The position numbers and the translations under genes were made by a program. From Campylobacteraceae bacterium (GTDB taxonomy: Bacteria > Campylobacterota > Campylobacteria > Campylobacterales > Sulfurovaceae), in contig JAMOOP010000083.1 of NCBI GenBank assembly GCA_027065385.1, forward strand, positions 1-42,132: a stretch of DNA of 42,132 bases, given 5' to 3'. Below the pieces are notes generated by a model, which saw only the letters and a list, made by a program, of their open reading frames with translations, was not told the origin of the DNA and did no database searches. Positions 1 to 9,406 of the stretch are shown piece after piece (position 1 is the stretch's first letter; each line of letters starts with the position of its first letter).

Positions 1-89
1 AGATGATGAATGTCTTAAAGATTTATGATGTTGATTCTCTTTTTGCCTTTAAAGAGCAGATTGGGGATATGATGGGATTGGATATTTAA
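1..89 (+). CDS. C-terminal end of an unidentified protein (5' end outside window)
   Basis: An open frame enters from the left edge, read from position 3, and ends at a TAA at 87-89. It leaves about 28 residues ending in GDMMGLDI. The piece is too short to assign a family. An internal ATG lies at position 3, but the frame probably continues upstream of the window. It runs towards the minus-strand respiratory operon, so the two units converge. The reading frame itself is uncertain because so little can be seen. Confidence 0.4.
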   Translation, partial: MMNVLKIYDVDSLFAFKEQIGDMMGLDI

Positions 90-204
90 GTTGTGTAGAA
101 AGGTATGTAAAAATACATAAGTAAAACTAACAACTACCGCTGTATTATCGCTCAATATGATTTTTTATCATACATATCAAGGATTTTCGATATTTTTTTG
201 AATT

Positions 205-225
205 TCACTAAAAACTTTTTAGTGA
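205..225. repeat. Near-perfect palindrome, 10-base arms
   Basis: The arms TCACTAAAAA (205-214) and TTTTTAGTGA (216-225) are exact reverse complements around a single C. There is no clear T-tract directly after it on the plus strand, so it looks more like a protein-binding palindrome or a piece of RNA structure than a standard terminator. The function is unknown. Confidence 0.5.
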
Positions 226-480
226 CCACTAGCCTGAAATTGCTATATATATGGTGGATTGATATTATATCACAATTAAAAACACAAGTCAATATTTTGA
301 AATTTTTTTATTATGTAAATATTACTATTTAATAGTATATTTTTCTATAATATCACATATATATTAATGATACTCTATAGAGTTAAAATCATTAAAGCTT
401 ACAATGCTAATGATTTTTATAAGTTATAAATGACATTTTAAATCTTTGTATTATTTTTTTAAATTATGCTTGATTTGTAT

Positions 481-502
481 TAATCCTCTATTTAGAGGAT
501 TA
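481..502 (-). terminator. Hairpin after the flavoprotein gene, possible operon terminator
   Basis: The arms TAATCCTCT (481-489) and AGAGGATTA (494-502) pair perfectly over a 4-base loop, two bases past the stop codon of the minus-strand gene ending at 505. The T-tract that would make a textbook intrinsic terminator is weak on the minus strand. The position suggests transcript end or 3'-end protection. Confidence 0.5.
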
Positions 503-504
503 CT

Positions 505-1968
505 TTAAGATGATATTTTAAATTTAATATGTTCAGGAAAAGCTTTAGCTTTTAAAATAGATTTCCCTTTTAAAATCCTTAGACACTCTTGAATACCCTC
601 ACTAATACTAGGGTGTGGGTGAATTGTTTTCATAATGTCATTAACTCTTGTATGGTTATTCATAATTGTAGCTATATATATAATAGATATATCAGATTGT
701 AAACCTCCTGCTCTTACTCCAAGTATTAGGGGGTTTTCCTCATTTGTTACTATGATTTTAAAAAATCCATCTGTCTCTCTCATAGCTATTGCCCTTGGTA
801 TTAAAGAGTGTTGGTATGTTATAACTTTATATGATATATTTTTCTCTTTACACTCTTTTTCTGTAAATCCAATGGCTGAAATTTCAGGATTAAAGAACAT
901 AATAGTTGAAATATTATGATAACTTAGTGGGTGTTGTATATCTCCTGCTATCGCCCTTGCTACAAATCTACCCTCCATCTCTGCAATATTAACTAGAGCC
1001 ATATTTCCAGATATATCTCCTACAGCATATATATTTTTAGCTACTTGATATTTATTATCTACCTTTAATAGACCTCTTTTATCAACTTCTACTCTAATAT
1101 TTTCTAATCCAATATCTTTAGTATTTGGTACTCTTCCAATAGATACAAATATAACTTCAACTGCAATTACCTCTGTGTGTCCGTCACTATAATCTAATAC
1201 AACATCACAATGTTTATCGCACTCTCTTACCTCTCTTAAGGTAGCATCATGATGAATTACTCCAATATCTAAAAGTTTCTGATTTACATAACTACTTACA
1301 TCATCATCTTCAAAGGGGATAACTCTCTTTTGTGAGTCTAGTAGATGTACTTTTGTCTGTCCAAAATTTGCAAAAACTGTGGCAAATTCACAACCAACAA
1401 TTCCTGCACCAATAATTAATATGCTCTTTGGAAATTTTTTAAGAGATAGAATATAGTCAGAGTTTATAATTTTCTTACCATCAACTTTAAGCATTGGGTG
1501 AACTCTAGGAGATGAACCTGTAGCTATAACAAAACTATTAGCTTCAATTATAATCTCTTCTCCACTGCTCTTTTTAACTATAACTCTTTTAGAGTCTTTA
1601 AATTTTGCCCACCCATTAATAAGTGTAATACTCTTTTTACTATTTGGCTTTTTTGAAAAAGTCTCTATTTGAGAAAGTAGTTGATACTCTCTCTCCTCTA
1701 TAGCCTCTTCTACTCTCTTTTTTATCTCTGTATAGTTTAGTTTTACATTAGATACCTTATATCCTCTATCTGTTCTTTTAACAGTAGCGTAGTTTCTTGA
1801 AAACTCCCATAGAGTTTTAGATACCAATACTCCACTAATTCCAGCACCACCTAAACTAGCACCTTCAATAATAGCAACATGATTACCATAATCATAAGAA
1901 CGCATAGCCGTGGCAAATCCAGCTGGACCTGAACCTATTACACACACATCATATCTTAATATATCCAA
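505..1968 (-). CDS. Pyridine nucleotide-disulfide oxidoreductase family flavoprotein lacking the redox disulfide
   Basis: This 487-residue protein has the dihydrolipoamide dehydrogenase/soluble transhydrogenase fold. An N-terminal FAD site (GSGPAGFA, about residues 12-19) and a second dinucleotide site (GAGIVGCEFA) are present. The second FAD contact is AVGDISG, and the C-terminal dimer domain carries HPHPSISEG with the usual catalytic His. The active-site stretch that normally reads GGxCxxxGCxPSK is GGAGISGVLVSK, so neither redox cysteine is there. A classical lipoamide dehydrogenase role is therefore unlikely; NAD(P)H-dependent reduction or transhydrogenase-like activity is an inference. 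The start is TTG at 1968-1966, supported by an AGGAG five bases upstream. It is the last gene of the adk-frd transcription unit, eight bases after the permease. Confidence 0.8.
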   Translation of the reverse strand: MDILRYDVCVIGSGPAGFATAMRSYDYGNHVAIIEGASLGGAGISGVLVSKTLWEFSRNYATVKRTDRGYKVSNVKLNYTEIKKRVEEAIEEREYQLLSQIETFSKKPNSKKSITLINGWAKFKDSKRVIVKKSSGEEIIIEANSFVIATGSSPRVHPMLKVDGKKIINSDYILSLKKFPKSILIIGAGIVGCEFATVFANFGQTKVHLLDSQKRVIPFEDDDVSSYVNQKLLDIGVIHHDATLREVRECDKHCDVVLDYSDGHTEVIAVEVIFVSIGRVPNTKDIGLENIRVEVDKRGLLKVDNKYQVAKNIYAVGDISGNMALVNIAEMEGRFVARAIAGDIQHPLSYHNISTIMFFNPEISAIGFTEKECKEKNISYKVITYQHSLIPRAIAMRETDGFFKIIVTNEENPLILGVRAGGLQSDISIIYIATIMNNHTRVNDIMKTIHPHPSISEGIQECLRILKGKSILKAKAFPEHIKFKISS

Positions 1969-1976
1969 ATTTTCTC

Positions 1977-3317
1977 CTAAATTGGTGCTGAAAAAAAGTC
2001 AAAAAATAGTAAAAATACCACTGTTGACGCAACTAGAGTTGCAATCATAGCAGGTGTACCTTTTCTAAACCAAACGCCAGGTGTTATTGCTAAAGATGGG
2101 TCATTCTCTTTTTTTGCTAATCTCTCTGACAAAGTTACAATAAATACATTGGCAGTTGAACCTAAATGTGAACCATTTCCACCCATTCCTACACCAATAG
2201 CTAAAGCCCACCATAAAGGTGTTGCAGGAATTCCTTGTGCCTCAATACCTGCAATAATTGGTATCATGGCAGCTGTAAAAGGGATATTATCTATCATAGC
2301 TGAAAATATAGCTGATGTCCACATTAAAATAATAGTTGCCATCATAAGGTCAGACTTTACAAATGGCTCTATATTACTACCAATATACTCTAAAAAGTGT
2401 GTCTGTTCTACACCTCCTACTATTACAAATAGAGATATAAAAAAGGCTAATAGTGTAATTTCTATTGTTCCAAATGCTCCGTCGATATCAATAGTTGGTG
2501 CAAGAAATAGAATTAAAGTTAATCCAATAGTAGCTACCATCCAAGCGTCCCAATGGAATAGATGATGAAATATAAATAGAATTACCATTAAACCTAAAAC
2601 CCATAAAGATACATTCCATGTGGTTTTATCCTTTATTTCACTCTTTTTATGTACTGAAAAATCCATAGTTTCAGGTTTTTGGCTTAACTCTTTTTTAAAT
2701 AGAAACTTCAACGCAATAACAGTACTAATATAAGCTACAAGAACCACTCCACCCATGTGTGTAAAAAAAGTAGTAAAATCTATACCTTTGGCTGAACCTA
2801 TCATTAAGTTTGGTGGGTCTCCAACTAAAGTGGCTACTCCTCCTGTATCTGAAAGTAGTGCAGCTGTTAAGAGATAAGGTATGGGACTTACTTTTAAAGA
2901 ACTAGCAATCAATATAATAATTGGGCCAAAAATAACAACAGTTGTTACATTGTCTAACATTAAAGAGATAACTGCAACGGCTGTTCCCATTAATACCATA
3001 AGAGTATATAATCTACCTTTACTAAGATAGGCTATCTTATAAGCAATAGCTTCAAATCCTCCTGTTGGTATCATAATAGATACAATAGTCATCATAGCAC
3101 CAAGTAAAAATACAACATTCCAATCAATAGCCTCAATAGCTTTTTGTGGAGAGTAGAAACCATAGATTTGACCTACAATAATCATACTCAACGCCCCAAG
3201 CATTGCAAACTTAGTTCTATGAAACCCATGTAACCCTTCGGTAAAAATACCTATAAATGTAACTCCCATAATAAGAGCAGAGAGTAACATAGGTGTATCA
3301 AAAATATAATGCTCCAT
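1977..3317 (-). CDS. ArsB/NhaD-type (ion transporter superfamily) membrane permease
   Basis: The 446-residue protein is hydrophobic throughout, with about 11-12 membrane segments arranged as two related halves. The first half has LDNVTTVVIFGPI and, slightly later, LVGDPPNLMIGSA. The second half has MIDNIPFTAAMIPII and GGNGSHLGSTANV. This paired arrangement is typical of the ArsB/NhaD/SLC13 ion-transporter superfamily. The substrate cannot be read from the sequence; Na+/H+ exchange (NhaD-like) or dicarboxylate transport would both suit a location directly downstream of fumarate reductase. Its ATG follows the frdB stop codon with no spacer, implying co-translation in the frd operon. Confidence 0.8.
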   Translation of the reverse strand: MEHYIFDTPMLLSALIMGVTFIGIFTEGLHGFHRTKFAMLGALSMIIVGQIYGFYSPQKAIEAIDWNVVFLLGAMMTIVSIMIPTGGFEAIAYKIAYLSKGRLYTLMVLMGTAVAVISLMLDNVTTVVIFGPIIILIASSLKVSPIPYLLTAALLSDTGGVATLVGDPPNLMIGSAKGIDFTTFFTHMGGVVLVAYISTVIALKFLFKKELSQKPETMDFSVHKKSEIKDKTTWNVSLWVLGLMVILFIFHHLFHWDAWMVATIGLTLILFLAPTIDIDGAFGTIEITLLAFFISLFVIVGGVEQTHFLEYIGSNIEPFVKSDLMMATIILMWTSAIFSAMIDNIPFTAAMIPIIAGIEAQGIPATPLWWALAIGVGMGGNGSHLGSTANVFIVTLSERLAKKENDPSLAITPGVWFRKGTPAMIATLVASTVVFLLFFDFFSAPI

Positions 3318-4034
3318 CTACACTTTTACCATTGTTCGTCTCATATAGGCTATTTTACTTTGAAGTGGTAAATCTTTTGGGCAGTGGTCTTCACATGCTA
3401 AAAGTGACATACAACCAAATATTCCATTATCATCACCTATAATCTCATAAAAATCCTCATCAGTTCTTTTATCATGTGGGTCAATTTGAAACCTTGCTAC
3501 TCTATTAAGCCCTACAGCTCCTACAAAATCTTCTCTCATAATAGCAGTAGAACAACTAGCAATACATAATCCACACTCAATACATCTATCAAGTTCAAAT
3601 ACATCTTGTGCCACTTGTGGCTCTACTTTTTTCTCTATTTTAGTTATATCTGTTTTCTCTTTAGCTTCAATCCAACTATTTACCCTAATAGACATATTTT
3701 TCATCCATGAACCAGTATCAACTGATAAATCTTTAATAAGTTTAAATGTTGGAAGTGGTAAAAGCTCTATTTTCCCACTTTCAAACTCACTTGTTAATGT
3801 TTTACAAGCAAGTCTAGGTTTTCCATTAATAATCATTCCACAAGCACCACAAATTCCTGCACGGCAAACAAAATCAGAACTTAAATCATGGTCTATTGTT
3901 GATTTTATTTTAGTTAAAGCAATATAAAGAGTCATTCCAGGTGTCTCTTCAAGTTTATAATCAACAAATTCAGGTTTAGAGTGTTTATTAGATGGATTAT
4001 ATTTAAGAGCTGTTATAGTTATCTCTCTACTCAT
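3318..4034 (-). CDS. frdB: Fumarate reductase iron-sulfur subunit FrdB
   Basis: This electron-transfer subunit links the flavin in FrdA to the cytochrome b FrdC. All cluster ligands can be placed: C57, C62, C65 and C77 for [2Fe-2S]; C151, C154, C157 and C218 for [4Fe-4S]; C161, C208 and C214 for [3Fe-4S]. The pattern DRCIECGLC and the CxxxxxCxxxCP near the end are those of Wolinella-type FrdB. The length of 238 residues is normal. It overlaps the end of frdA by eight bases and abuts the downstream permease. Assignment to fumarate reductase rather than succinate dehydrogenase rests on similarity to W. succinogenes and the C-A-B gene order; the direction in vivo may be either. Confidence 0.95.
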   Translation of the reverse strand: MSREITITALKYNPSNKHSKPEFVDYKLEETPGMTLYIALTKIKSTIDHDLSSDFVCRAGICGACGMIINGKPRLACKTLTSEFESGKIELLPLPTFKLIKDLSVDTGSWMKNMSIRVNSWIEAKEKTDITKIEKKVEPQVAQDVFELDRCIECGLCIASCSTAIMREDFVGAVGLNRVARFQIDPHDKRTDEDFYEIIGDDNGIFGCMSLLACEDHCPKDLPLQSKIAYMRRTMVKV

Positions 4035-6006
4035 TTCTATCTCCTAATCTCTCATTTTTAGCTTTATATTCAGGCTGAAGTTCATAAGGCATTAACTTAT
4101 CTTGAAGTTCAAATCTATCCCCTTTATGCTCCTCTTTTATCTTATCTACCTCATCTTGTCTCTTTTGGCTTAGAGGGTTTTCTATAATCTGCCCTTTTCT
4201 CCCATACCCTCTAAAAGCAGGAGGCACCTCCATCTTCATAATATCAAGCTCTTCATATTTTAAGGTTGGTTCTAAATCATTAGGATTTGCCCAATAACTA
4301 ATAGTCTTATTTAGCCAATTTTTATCATCTCTTTTTAAATAATCTTCTCTATAATGTGCACCTCGACTCTCTGTTCTATCTCTTGCACCTTTTGCAACAC
4401 AAAGAGCTACTTTTAACATCATTGGAACTTTATAAGCCTCTTCAAGTTCAGGATTTAATAATTTACACTTATTAGCCACTGTAATATGTTTAGTTTTTTC
4501 TAAAAGCTCACTAAGCTCTTTTACAGCATCATCTAAATCTTTACCATTTCTAAAGATACCAACTTTCTCTTGCATAATATTTCGCATTTTATCTTTAATA
4601 TCATAGATTTTTTCATCTCCATCAAGGCTTAAAAGATAGTCTATATATTTTTCTTGTCTCTCTAACTCTTTTTCAACTACCTTTGTACCAATAACAATAT
4701 CATTCTCTTTACAAAAATCTGCAAAATAGTTTCCAACAATCATACCTGCAACTACAGTTTCACTTACAGAGTTTCCACCAAGTCTATTAAATCCATGTAA
4801 ATCCCAACAAGCCGACTCTCCTGCTGAAAATAGACCTTTTAAATTAACACTTTCACCTTTTGGGGTTACTCTAATTCCACCCATTGAGTAATGTTGCATA
4901 GGCAGAACTGGCATCCACCCCTTTTCTCCTTTATCTGCTGGGTCAATTCCATTAAAAGTTTTACTAATATCTTGAACATCTCTTAAGTTTTTCTCTATAT
5001 GTTCACGACCTAAAATAGATATATCTAGCCACAAATGGTCACCATAAGGAGATTTAACCCCTTTACCCTTTTTAATATGTTCTAACATTCTACGACTTAC
5101 AACATCACGACTTGCTAAATCTTTTTTTTCAGGTTCATAATCTGGCATAAATCTATAACCATCTTTATCTCTTAAAACTCCACCATCACCTCTACACCCC
5201 TCTGTTAAAAGTATTCCAGATGGAACAATAGGTGTTGGGTGAAACTGAATAGCCTCCATATTGGCTAAATATGCACCTGCCTCTAAAGCCATAGCGTGAC
5301 CTGTACCTTTACAGATAGTAGCATTGGTTGACTGTTTATAAATTCTTCCATATCCACCAGTAGCTATTAGTGTACCTTTTGCCACATAGGCTGTAAGTTT
5401 TCCCGTTTTAAGGTCTCTTACTATTGCCCCAAAACATTGACTGTTTTGTGTAATAAGTGAAATTGCCTCTTTTTTATCTTCAATTACCACTCCTAGTCTC
5501 ATAGCTTCATTAGTTACAGCATAAAGCATAGTGTGTCCTGTTGCATCAGATGTATAGCAAGTTCTCCACTTTTTAGTACCACCAAAGTCTCTAGCATTAA
5601 TTAGTCCATGAGCTTCCTCTTTTTCGGTAATAGTTGTTCTTTTTGTATTAATAACAACTTCTCTATCACCTCCTTGAATACGAGTCCAAGGCACACCCCA
5701 CGAAGCTAACTCTCTTATCGCTTTTGGTGCAGTATTAACAAACATTCTAGCTACCTCTTGGTCACAACCCCAGTCACTCCCCTTTACTGTATCGGCAAAG
5801 TGGACATCTTCATTATCACCTTCACCCATTACACCATTAGCTAAACTAGCCTGCATACCACCTTGGGCAGCTGATGAGTGTGACCGTTTAACAGGAACTA
5901 GACTTAAAACTATTGTATCTAACCCTTTAGCAGTTGTAGCAATAGCAGAACGAAGACCAGCTAAACCTCCACCAATAATTAGTGCTTCTGTATATTTAAT
6001 TTTCAT
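4027..6006 (-). CDS. frdA: Fumarate reductase flavoprotein subunit FrdA
   Basis: This 659-residue catalytic subunit interconverts fumarate and succinate. The N-terminal dinucleotide site is [10 protein letters not shown] (12-21). His43 in [10 protein letters not shown] is the expected covalent FAD attachment site. The dicarboxylate-site residues H257, R300, H372 (QHYSMGG) and R408 (GFNRLGGNS) are all present. Length and spacing match Wolinella FrdA. It overlaps frdC by 11 bases and frdB by 8, indicating translational coupling of the three subunits. No damage was seen, and the enzyme is expected at the cytoplasmic face of the inner membrane. Confidence 0.96.
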   Translation of the reverse strand: MKIKYTEALIIGGGLAGLRSAIATTAKGLDTIVLSLVPVKRSHSSAAQGGMQASLANGVMGEGDNEDVHFADTVKGSDWGCDQEVARMFVNTAPKAIRELASWGVPWTRIQGGDREVVINTKRTTITEKEEAHGLINARDFGGTKKWRTCYTSDATGHTMLYAVTNEAMRLGVVIEDKKEAISLITQNSQCFGAIVRDLKTGKLTAYVAKGTLIATGGYGRIYKQSTNATICKGTGHAMALEAGAYLANMEAIQFHPTPIVPSGILLTEGCRGDGGVLRDKDGYRFMPDYEPEKKDLASRDVVSRRMLEHIKKGKGVKSPYGDHLWLDISILGREHIEKNLRDVQDISKTFNGIDPADKGEKGWMPVLPMQHYSMGGIRVTPKGESVNLKGLFSAGESACWDLHGFNRLGGNSVSETVVAGMIVGNYFADFCKENDIVIGTKVVEKELERQEKYIDYLLSLDGDEKIYDIKDKMRNIMQEKVGIFRNGKDLDDAVKELSELLEKTKHITVANKCKLLNPELEEAYKVPMMLKVALCVAKGARDRTESRGAHYREDYLKRDDKNWLNKTISYWANPNDLEPTLKYEELDIMKMEVPPAFRGYGRKGQIIENPLSQKRQDEVDKIKEEHKGDRFELQDKLMPYELQPEYKAKNERLGDRNE

Positions 6007-6766
6007 CTCTTACCTCTGTAGTAGGAACATATCTCTTCCCATACTCACTTTTATGTTCATATCCTATTTTAATATAAGTTATAAGAGAGAGCAGTCCCAT
6101 AATAAGATAGATAGTTGTAACCACCTTAACAATCTTTCTAGTTTTTACTCTATTTGATTTTGGATTTTTACCATCAAACCAACCCCATTTCATAATAAGT
6201 CTATATACTCCAGCCCCTGCATGAAGTACAACCGATACTAAAAGCATAAAATATAAAGGGTAGAACATATCACTATAGACTCTATCACTTGATGCAAATG
6301 GTCCTATATTTTGAGGTTGAGTCCAAACAATATAGAGGTGAACTGAACCTAAAAAGAACATCATAAATCCAGTTATAGCTTGTATAATCCATAAATTGGT
6401 ATCACTATGTTTCATTAATTTTGCGTGAGTTCTAAGTCTTAAATACTCTCTATATGAGTTTGGAAATTTTCGCATAGCTAAAAGTGCATGAAGTATAAAA
6501 ATAGCAAATATAATAGAGGCTAAAACAGATATGAATATTGGAGAGCCACCTTCAATAAAAAAATCCCCCTCAAACATCTTTGTAATAGCATACATACTAT
6601 CTTTACCTAATAGAATAGAAGCTTCAAAAATAAGATGAAAGAGTATAAAAGTAGCTAAAATAAGTCCTGTAGCACTTTGTAGAAAGTCCAGCTTGGCTGG
6701 AATTCTACTTTTTCTTTTTTGAGTAGTTTTGCCTAAAAGGCTTTCTACTATATTATCTCGAAACAT
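5996..6766 (-). CDS. frdC: Fumarate reductase dihaem cytochrome b subunit FrdC
   Basis: This membrane anchor has 256 residues and five hydrophobic segments. The four haem ligands fall at H44, H93, H143 and H182, the same numbers as in W. succinogenes FrdC, and Glu66, the menaquinol-site acid, is also present. Residue 180, which is Glu in the Wolinella enzyme and part of its E-pathway for proton transfer, is Val here (codon GTA at 6229-6227). A Glu appears at position 48, one turn after H44. The gene lies 24 bases after adk and starts the coupled frdCAB series. The identification is firm; the energetic consequence of the substitution is an open inference. Confidence 0.95.
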   Translation of the reverse strand: MFRDNIVESLLGKTTQKRKSRIPAKLDFLQSATGLILATFILFHLIFEASILLGKDSMYAITKMFEGDFFIEGGSPIFISVLASIIFAIFILHALLAMRKFPNSYREYLRLRTHAKLMKHSDTNLWIIQAITGFMMFFLGSVHLYIVWTQPQNIGPFASSDRVYSDMFYPLYFMLLVSVVLHAGAGVYRLIMKWGWFDGKNPKSNRVKTRKIVKVVTTIYLIMGLLSLITYIKIGYEHKSEYGKRYVPTTEVRDEN

Positions 6767-6790
6767 TAGTTGATTTTTTTTATATTATTT

Positions 6791-7375
6791 TTATATTTTT
6801 AAAGGAGCTGAAACTAATGATTTTAAATAATCTTTAATATTATTAACAACTACATCTAGGTCTCTTTCTCCATCTATAATCTTTAATATATTCTGCTTAT
6901 TATAATACTCTTCAATCTCACTTATAGTATCTTGATAAACTTTCATACTATGTTCAAACACCTCTTCACTCTCATTATGATTTTTAAAATATCTCTCTCT
7001 TGCTACAGCTTCACTTACTCTTACTTCAATTACAGAGATAAGTTCAACTCTTTTAAGATTATTAATAACATCACCAAAAATTTTTACATGCTCCATCTCT
7101 CTTGGAAACCCATCAATTAGTACAATATCGGTAGGTGCATCAGCGATAGTTTTGCACACTTCATCTATAGTTAAAGATGTAGGAATTAAATCACCTTTAG
7201 ATACATAATCGTCAATAATCTTACCAATTTTCCCACCTTTTTCTATCTCTTGTTTTAAAATTTCACCTAAAGAGTAGCTTGTAATTTGAGTTACACATTC
7301 ACTTGCTACTGTTTTCCCATCCGTTGTTTTCCCTGAACCTGGTGCTCCAATAAGAAGTATTAATTTTTTTGACAT
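6791..7375 (-). CDS. adk: Adenylate kinase-family nucleoside monophosphate kinase
   Basis: This 194-residue P-loop kinase has GAPGSGKT at 10-17 and DGFPRE at 88-93, the hallmarks of adenylate kinase (ATP + AMP to 2 ADP). It has the short LID typical of Campylobacterota enzymes. Two normally conserved arginines appear altered: the SxGExLK stretch has Lys41 where most enzymes have the AMP-contacting Arg, and the usual RMxxY after the LID is S143-MKVY. It could be a divergent adenylate kinase or a paralogue with changed specificity. The start has AGGA upstream, and an extended -10-like TATAAT lies about 35 bases before the ATG. It heads the adk-frd unit. Confidence 0.8.
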   Translation of the reverse strand: MSKKLILLIGAPGSGKTTDGKTVASECVTQITSYSLGEILKQEIEKGGKIGKIIDDYVSKGDLIPTSLTIDEVCKTIADAPTDIVLIDGFPREMEHVKIFGDVINNLKRVELISVIEVRVSEAVARERYFKNHNESEEVFEHSMKVYQDTISEIEEYYNKQNILKIIDGERDLDVVVNNIKDYLKSLVSAPLKI

Positions 7376-7409
7376 TTTAAAATCCTAAATTTGAAATATT
7401 TTGAGGGAA

Positions 7410-7415
7410 ATTATA
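7410..7415 (-). promoter_or_regulatory. -10 element for the adk-frd operon
   Basis: On the minus strand the sequence reads TTTGGTATAATTTCC, a perfect TATAAT about 35 bases before the adk start. The upstream DNA is AT-rich without an obvious -35, which is usual for sigma-70 promoters in Campylobacterota. A start site near 7403 is inferred. Confidence 0.55.
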
Positions 7416-7529
7416 CCAAAGATAATTAGGAATTATACTTAAATTTTGTTTAAATATAAAATTTAGCTTACATTAATAATAATATCTTATAATTTATTTT
7501 AGTTGTATTTAACTAGAGAAAACTCTTAT

Positions 7530-8879
7530 CTACATCCACTCAATAACTTTTGATACCTCATTAACTATATAACATTTAATATCAGTCTTTTCTAATGGTT
7601 TATTGGGAATGACTGCTTTTGTAAAACCTTGTGTTTGCATCTCTTTTAATCTTTGTGTTAAGGCTGATACCTCTCTAATCTCTCCTGTGAGGCTAACTTC
7701 TCCTAAAAATAGTGTTTCACTACTAAGCTCTCTATCTCTATATGAACTTAGGATTGAAGCGATAATTGCTAAATCAACAGCTGGTTCATTTACTTTTATT
7801 CCTCCTGATATATTTATAAATACATCATAAGTTCCTAATGGTAAATCAAGTTTTTTCTCTAAAAGAGCTAAAAGCATATTTAATCTACTATTATCAAATC
7901 CTGTAGAGCTTCTTTTTGGGTGTCCATAAGACTCTGCAACTAATGCTTGTATTTCTATAATAATTGGGCGACTACCCTCCATCATAACAGTTAAAGCCGA
8001 ACCTGATGCCAACTTATCTTTATTAAAAAATCTTCCTGCCATGCTTTTAGCATCAAGCAGACCCTTTTTACCCATCTCAAATATACCAACCTCATTAGTA
8101 CTTCCAAAACGGTTTTTAAATCCCCTTAATAATCTAAGTTCAGAGTTTGCATCGCCTTCAAAATAGAGTACAGTATCAACCATGTGTTCTAAAACTCTAG
8201 GCCCTGCTATTGAACCATCTTTTGTAATATGACCTATAATAAATATTGGAATATCCATACTTTTAGCAACTCTCATAAGTTCAAATGTAATAGTTCTAAC
8301 TTGTGTTACAGAACCTGCTGATGATGTAATATCTTCTGAATATAGTGTTTGAATTGAGTCAATTACAATAAAGCCATAATCTTTACTATTAATCTCTTGA
8401 ATAATAGATTGTAGATTGATTTCAGGTAGTAAAAAAAGCTCTTTATAGTTTGCATCTAATCTATCTGCCCTAAGTTTTATCTGTCCTGCTGACTCTTCAC
8501 CTGATACATATAGTACACTTCTTCCCTCTCTTGCTAAATTTCCTGCAATTTTAAGAAGAAGTGTTGATTTTCCAATACCTGGGCTTCCACCAATAAGTGT
8601 AAGAGAGGCAGGAACAATTCCACCACCTAAAACTAAATCTAGCTCTTTACTTCCTGAACTAAACCGTTTAATATCCTCCTGCATTACCTCTGTAATAGGT
8701 GTAGCTTTTACTTTAACACCTCGTTTAGAACTATTTTTAATCTCTTCTACAAATTTTATTTGTTCAGTTGTAAGCTCTACCATTGTATCCCACTCATTAC
8801 AGTTAGTACACTTTCCTAACCATCTAGGAGACTGAAAACCACAAGCTTGACATTCAAATAGGGTCTTTTTCTTTGCCAT
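7530..8879 (-). CDS. radA: DNA repair protein RadA
   Basis: RadA is a RecA-like branch-migration ATPase that helps process recombination intermediates. The 449-residue protein has the N-terminal four-cysteine zinc finger (C10, C13, C24, C27), a Walker A GGSPGIGKS at 97-105, the RadA-specific KNRFG motif in the middle, and a C-terminal Lon-protease-like domain. Length is normal. It is the last gene of a seven-gene minus-strand series, 35 bases after the DUF4149 gene. No anomalies were seen. Confidence 0.95.
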   Translation of the reverse strand: MAKKKTLFECQACGFQSPRWLGKCTNCNEWDTMVELTTEQIKFVEEIKNSSKRGVKVKATPITEVMQEDIKRFSSGSKELDLVLGGGIVPASLTLIGGSPGIGKSTLLLKIAGNLAREGRSVLYVSGEESAGQIKLRADRLDANYKELFLLPEINLQSIIQEINSKDYGFIVIDSIQTLYSEDITSSAGSVTQVRTITFELMRVAKSMDIPIFIIGHITKDGSIAGPRVLEHMVDTVLYFEGDANSELRLLRGFKNRFGSTNEVGIFEMGKKGLLDAKSMAGRFFNKDKLASGSALTVMMEGSRPIIIEIQALVAESYGHPKRSSTGFDNSRLNMLLALLEKKLDLPLGTYDVFINISGGIKVNEPAVDLAIIASILSSYRDRELSSETLFLGEVSLTGEIREVSALTQRLKEMQTQGFTKAVIPNKPLEKTDIKCYIVNEVSKVIEWM

Positions 8880-8914
8880 ATAAACTCTCTTTTTTAAAAT
8901 AGTTATATTTTAAA

Positions 8915-9397
8915 TTATCTTAATGCCTTTTTTAAATTTAAAACTAAAAGTGATAAAGTTGCAAAACTAAAAAGTTTAAAATCTAACTCACTAGCAAAGT
9001 GTGTATTTTTAAATATTTCACTATTTGTTATAACTTCTCCACCATTTTGCATCTCTATAACAGATGGGATATAGTAGCTACTAAAAAGCAGTCCAGAACT
9101 TACAACTAAGAAAGTTGCAATCAAAGTCCATCTATCACTCTCAAAAGTTTTCCATTTTATAGCCTCATAAAGTATTACAAAAAATACCATAAAGTTAACC
9201 ATAAAGCCCAATTTTTGAAAATTAACAGTCATAATTAACCCCTCTTGATATTGAGATAGTATCTCTTTACTTAAAAGTAATTCACTATGAAATATTGTAG
9301 GGGCAACTACTGCACCTGCATATATACTAGCACCAAATACTGCTCCTAGCAATATAATATATATTATTGTCATTACTCTAAATATCTTTTTTTTCAT
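8915..9397 (-). CDS. DUF4149-type integral membrane protein
   Basis: The 160-residue protein has about four membrane segments. The first contains GAVFGASIYAGAVVAPTIF, the glycine-rich and proline pattern typical of the DUF4149/TMEM205-like family. A hydrophilic stretch of about 30 residues follows the third segment. No biochemical role is known to me. It starts with a strong AAAGGA ribosome site nine bases downstream of the VWA gene and precedes radA. Co-transcription with these is likely but gives no functional hint. Confidence 0.7.
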   Translation of the reverse strand: MKKKIFRVMTIIYIILLGAVFGASIYAGAVVAPTIFHSELLLSKEILSQYQEGLIMTVNFQKLGFMVNFMVFFVILYEAIKWKTFESDRWTLIATFLVVSSGLLFSSYYIPSVIEMQNGGEVITNSEIFKNTHFASELDFKLFSFATLSLLVLNLKKALR

Positions 9398-9406
9398 TTT
9401 TTTCCT

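Larger units (their letters stand above)
90..504. other. Gene-free AT-rich region between convergent genes
   Basis: This 415-base stretch has no convincing reading frame on either strand. It is AT-rich, with several homopolymer runs. It holds a 21-base palindrome at 205-225 and a hairpin at 481-502 just beyond the stop of the flavoprotein gene. Nothing resembling a tRNA, a riboswitch or an insertion-sequence end was seen. A small RNA cannot be excluded. Confidence 0.6.

Noticed and set aside
635-919. Plus-strand open frame opposite the flavoprotein gene
   Set aside because: It lies entirely inside a well-supported minus-strand gene, has no ribosome site and no family match. The same applies to the plus-strand frames at 2149-2565, 7603-7830, 22412-22849, 24137-24374 and 29738-30208.
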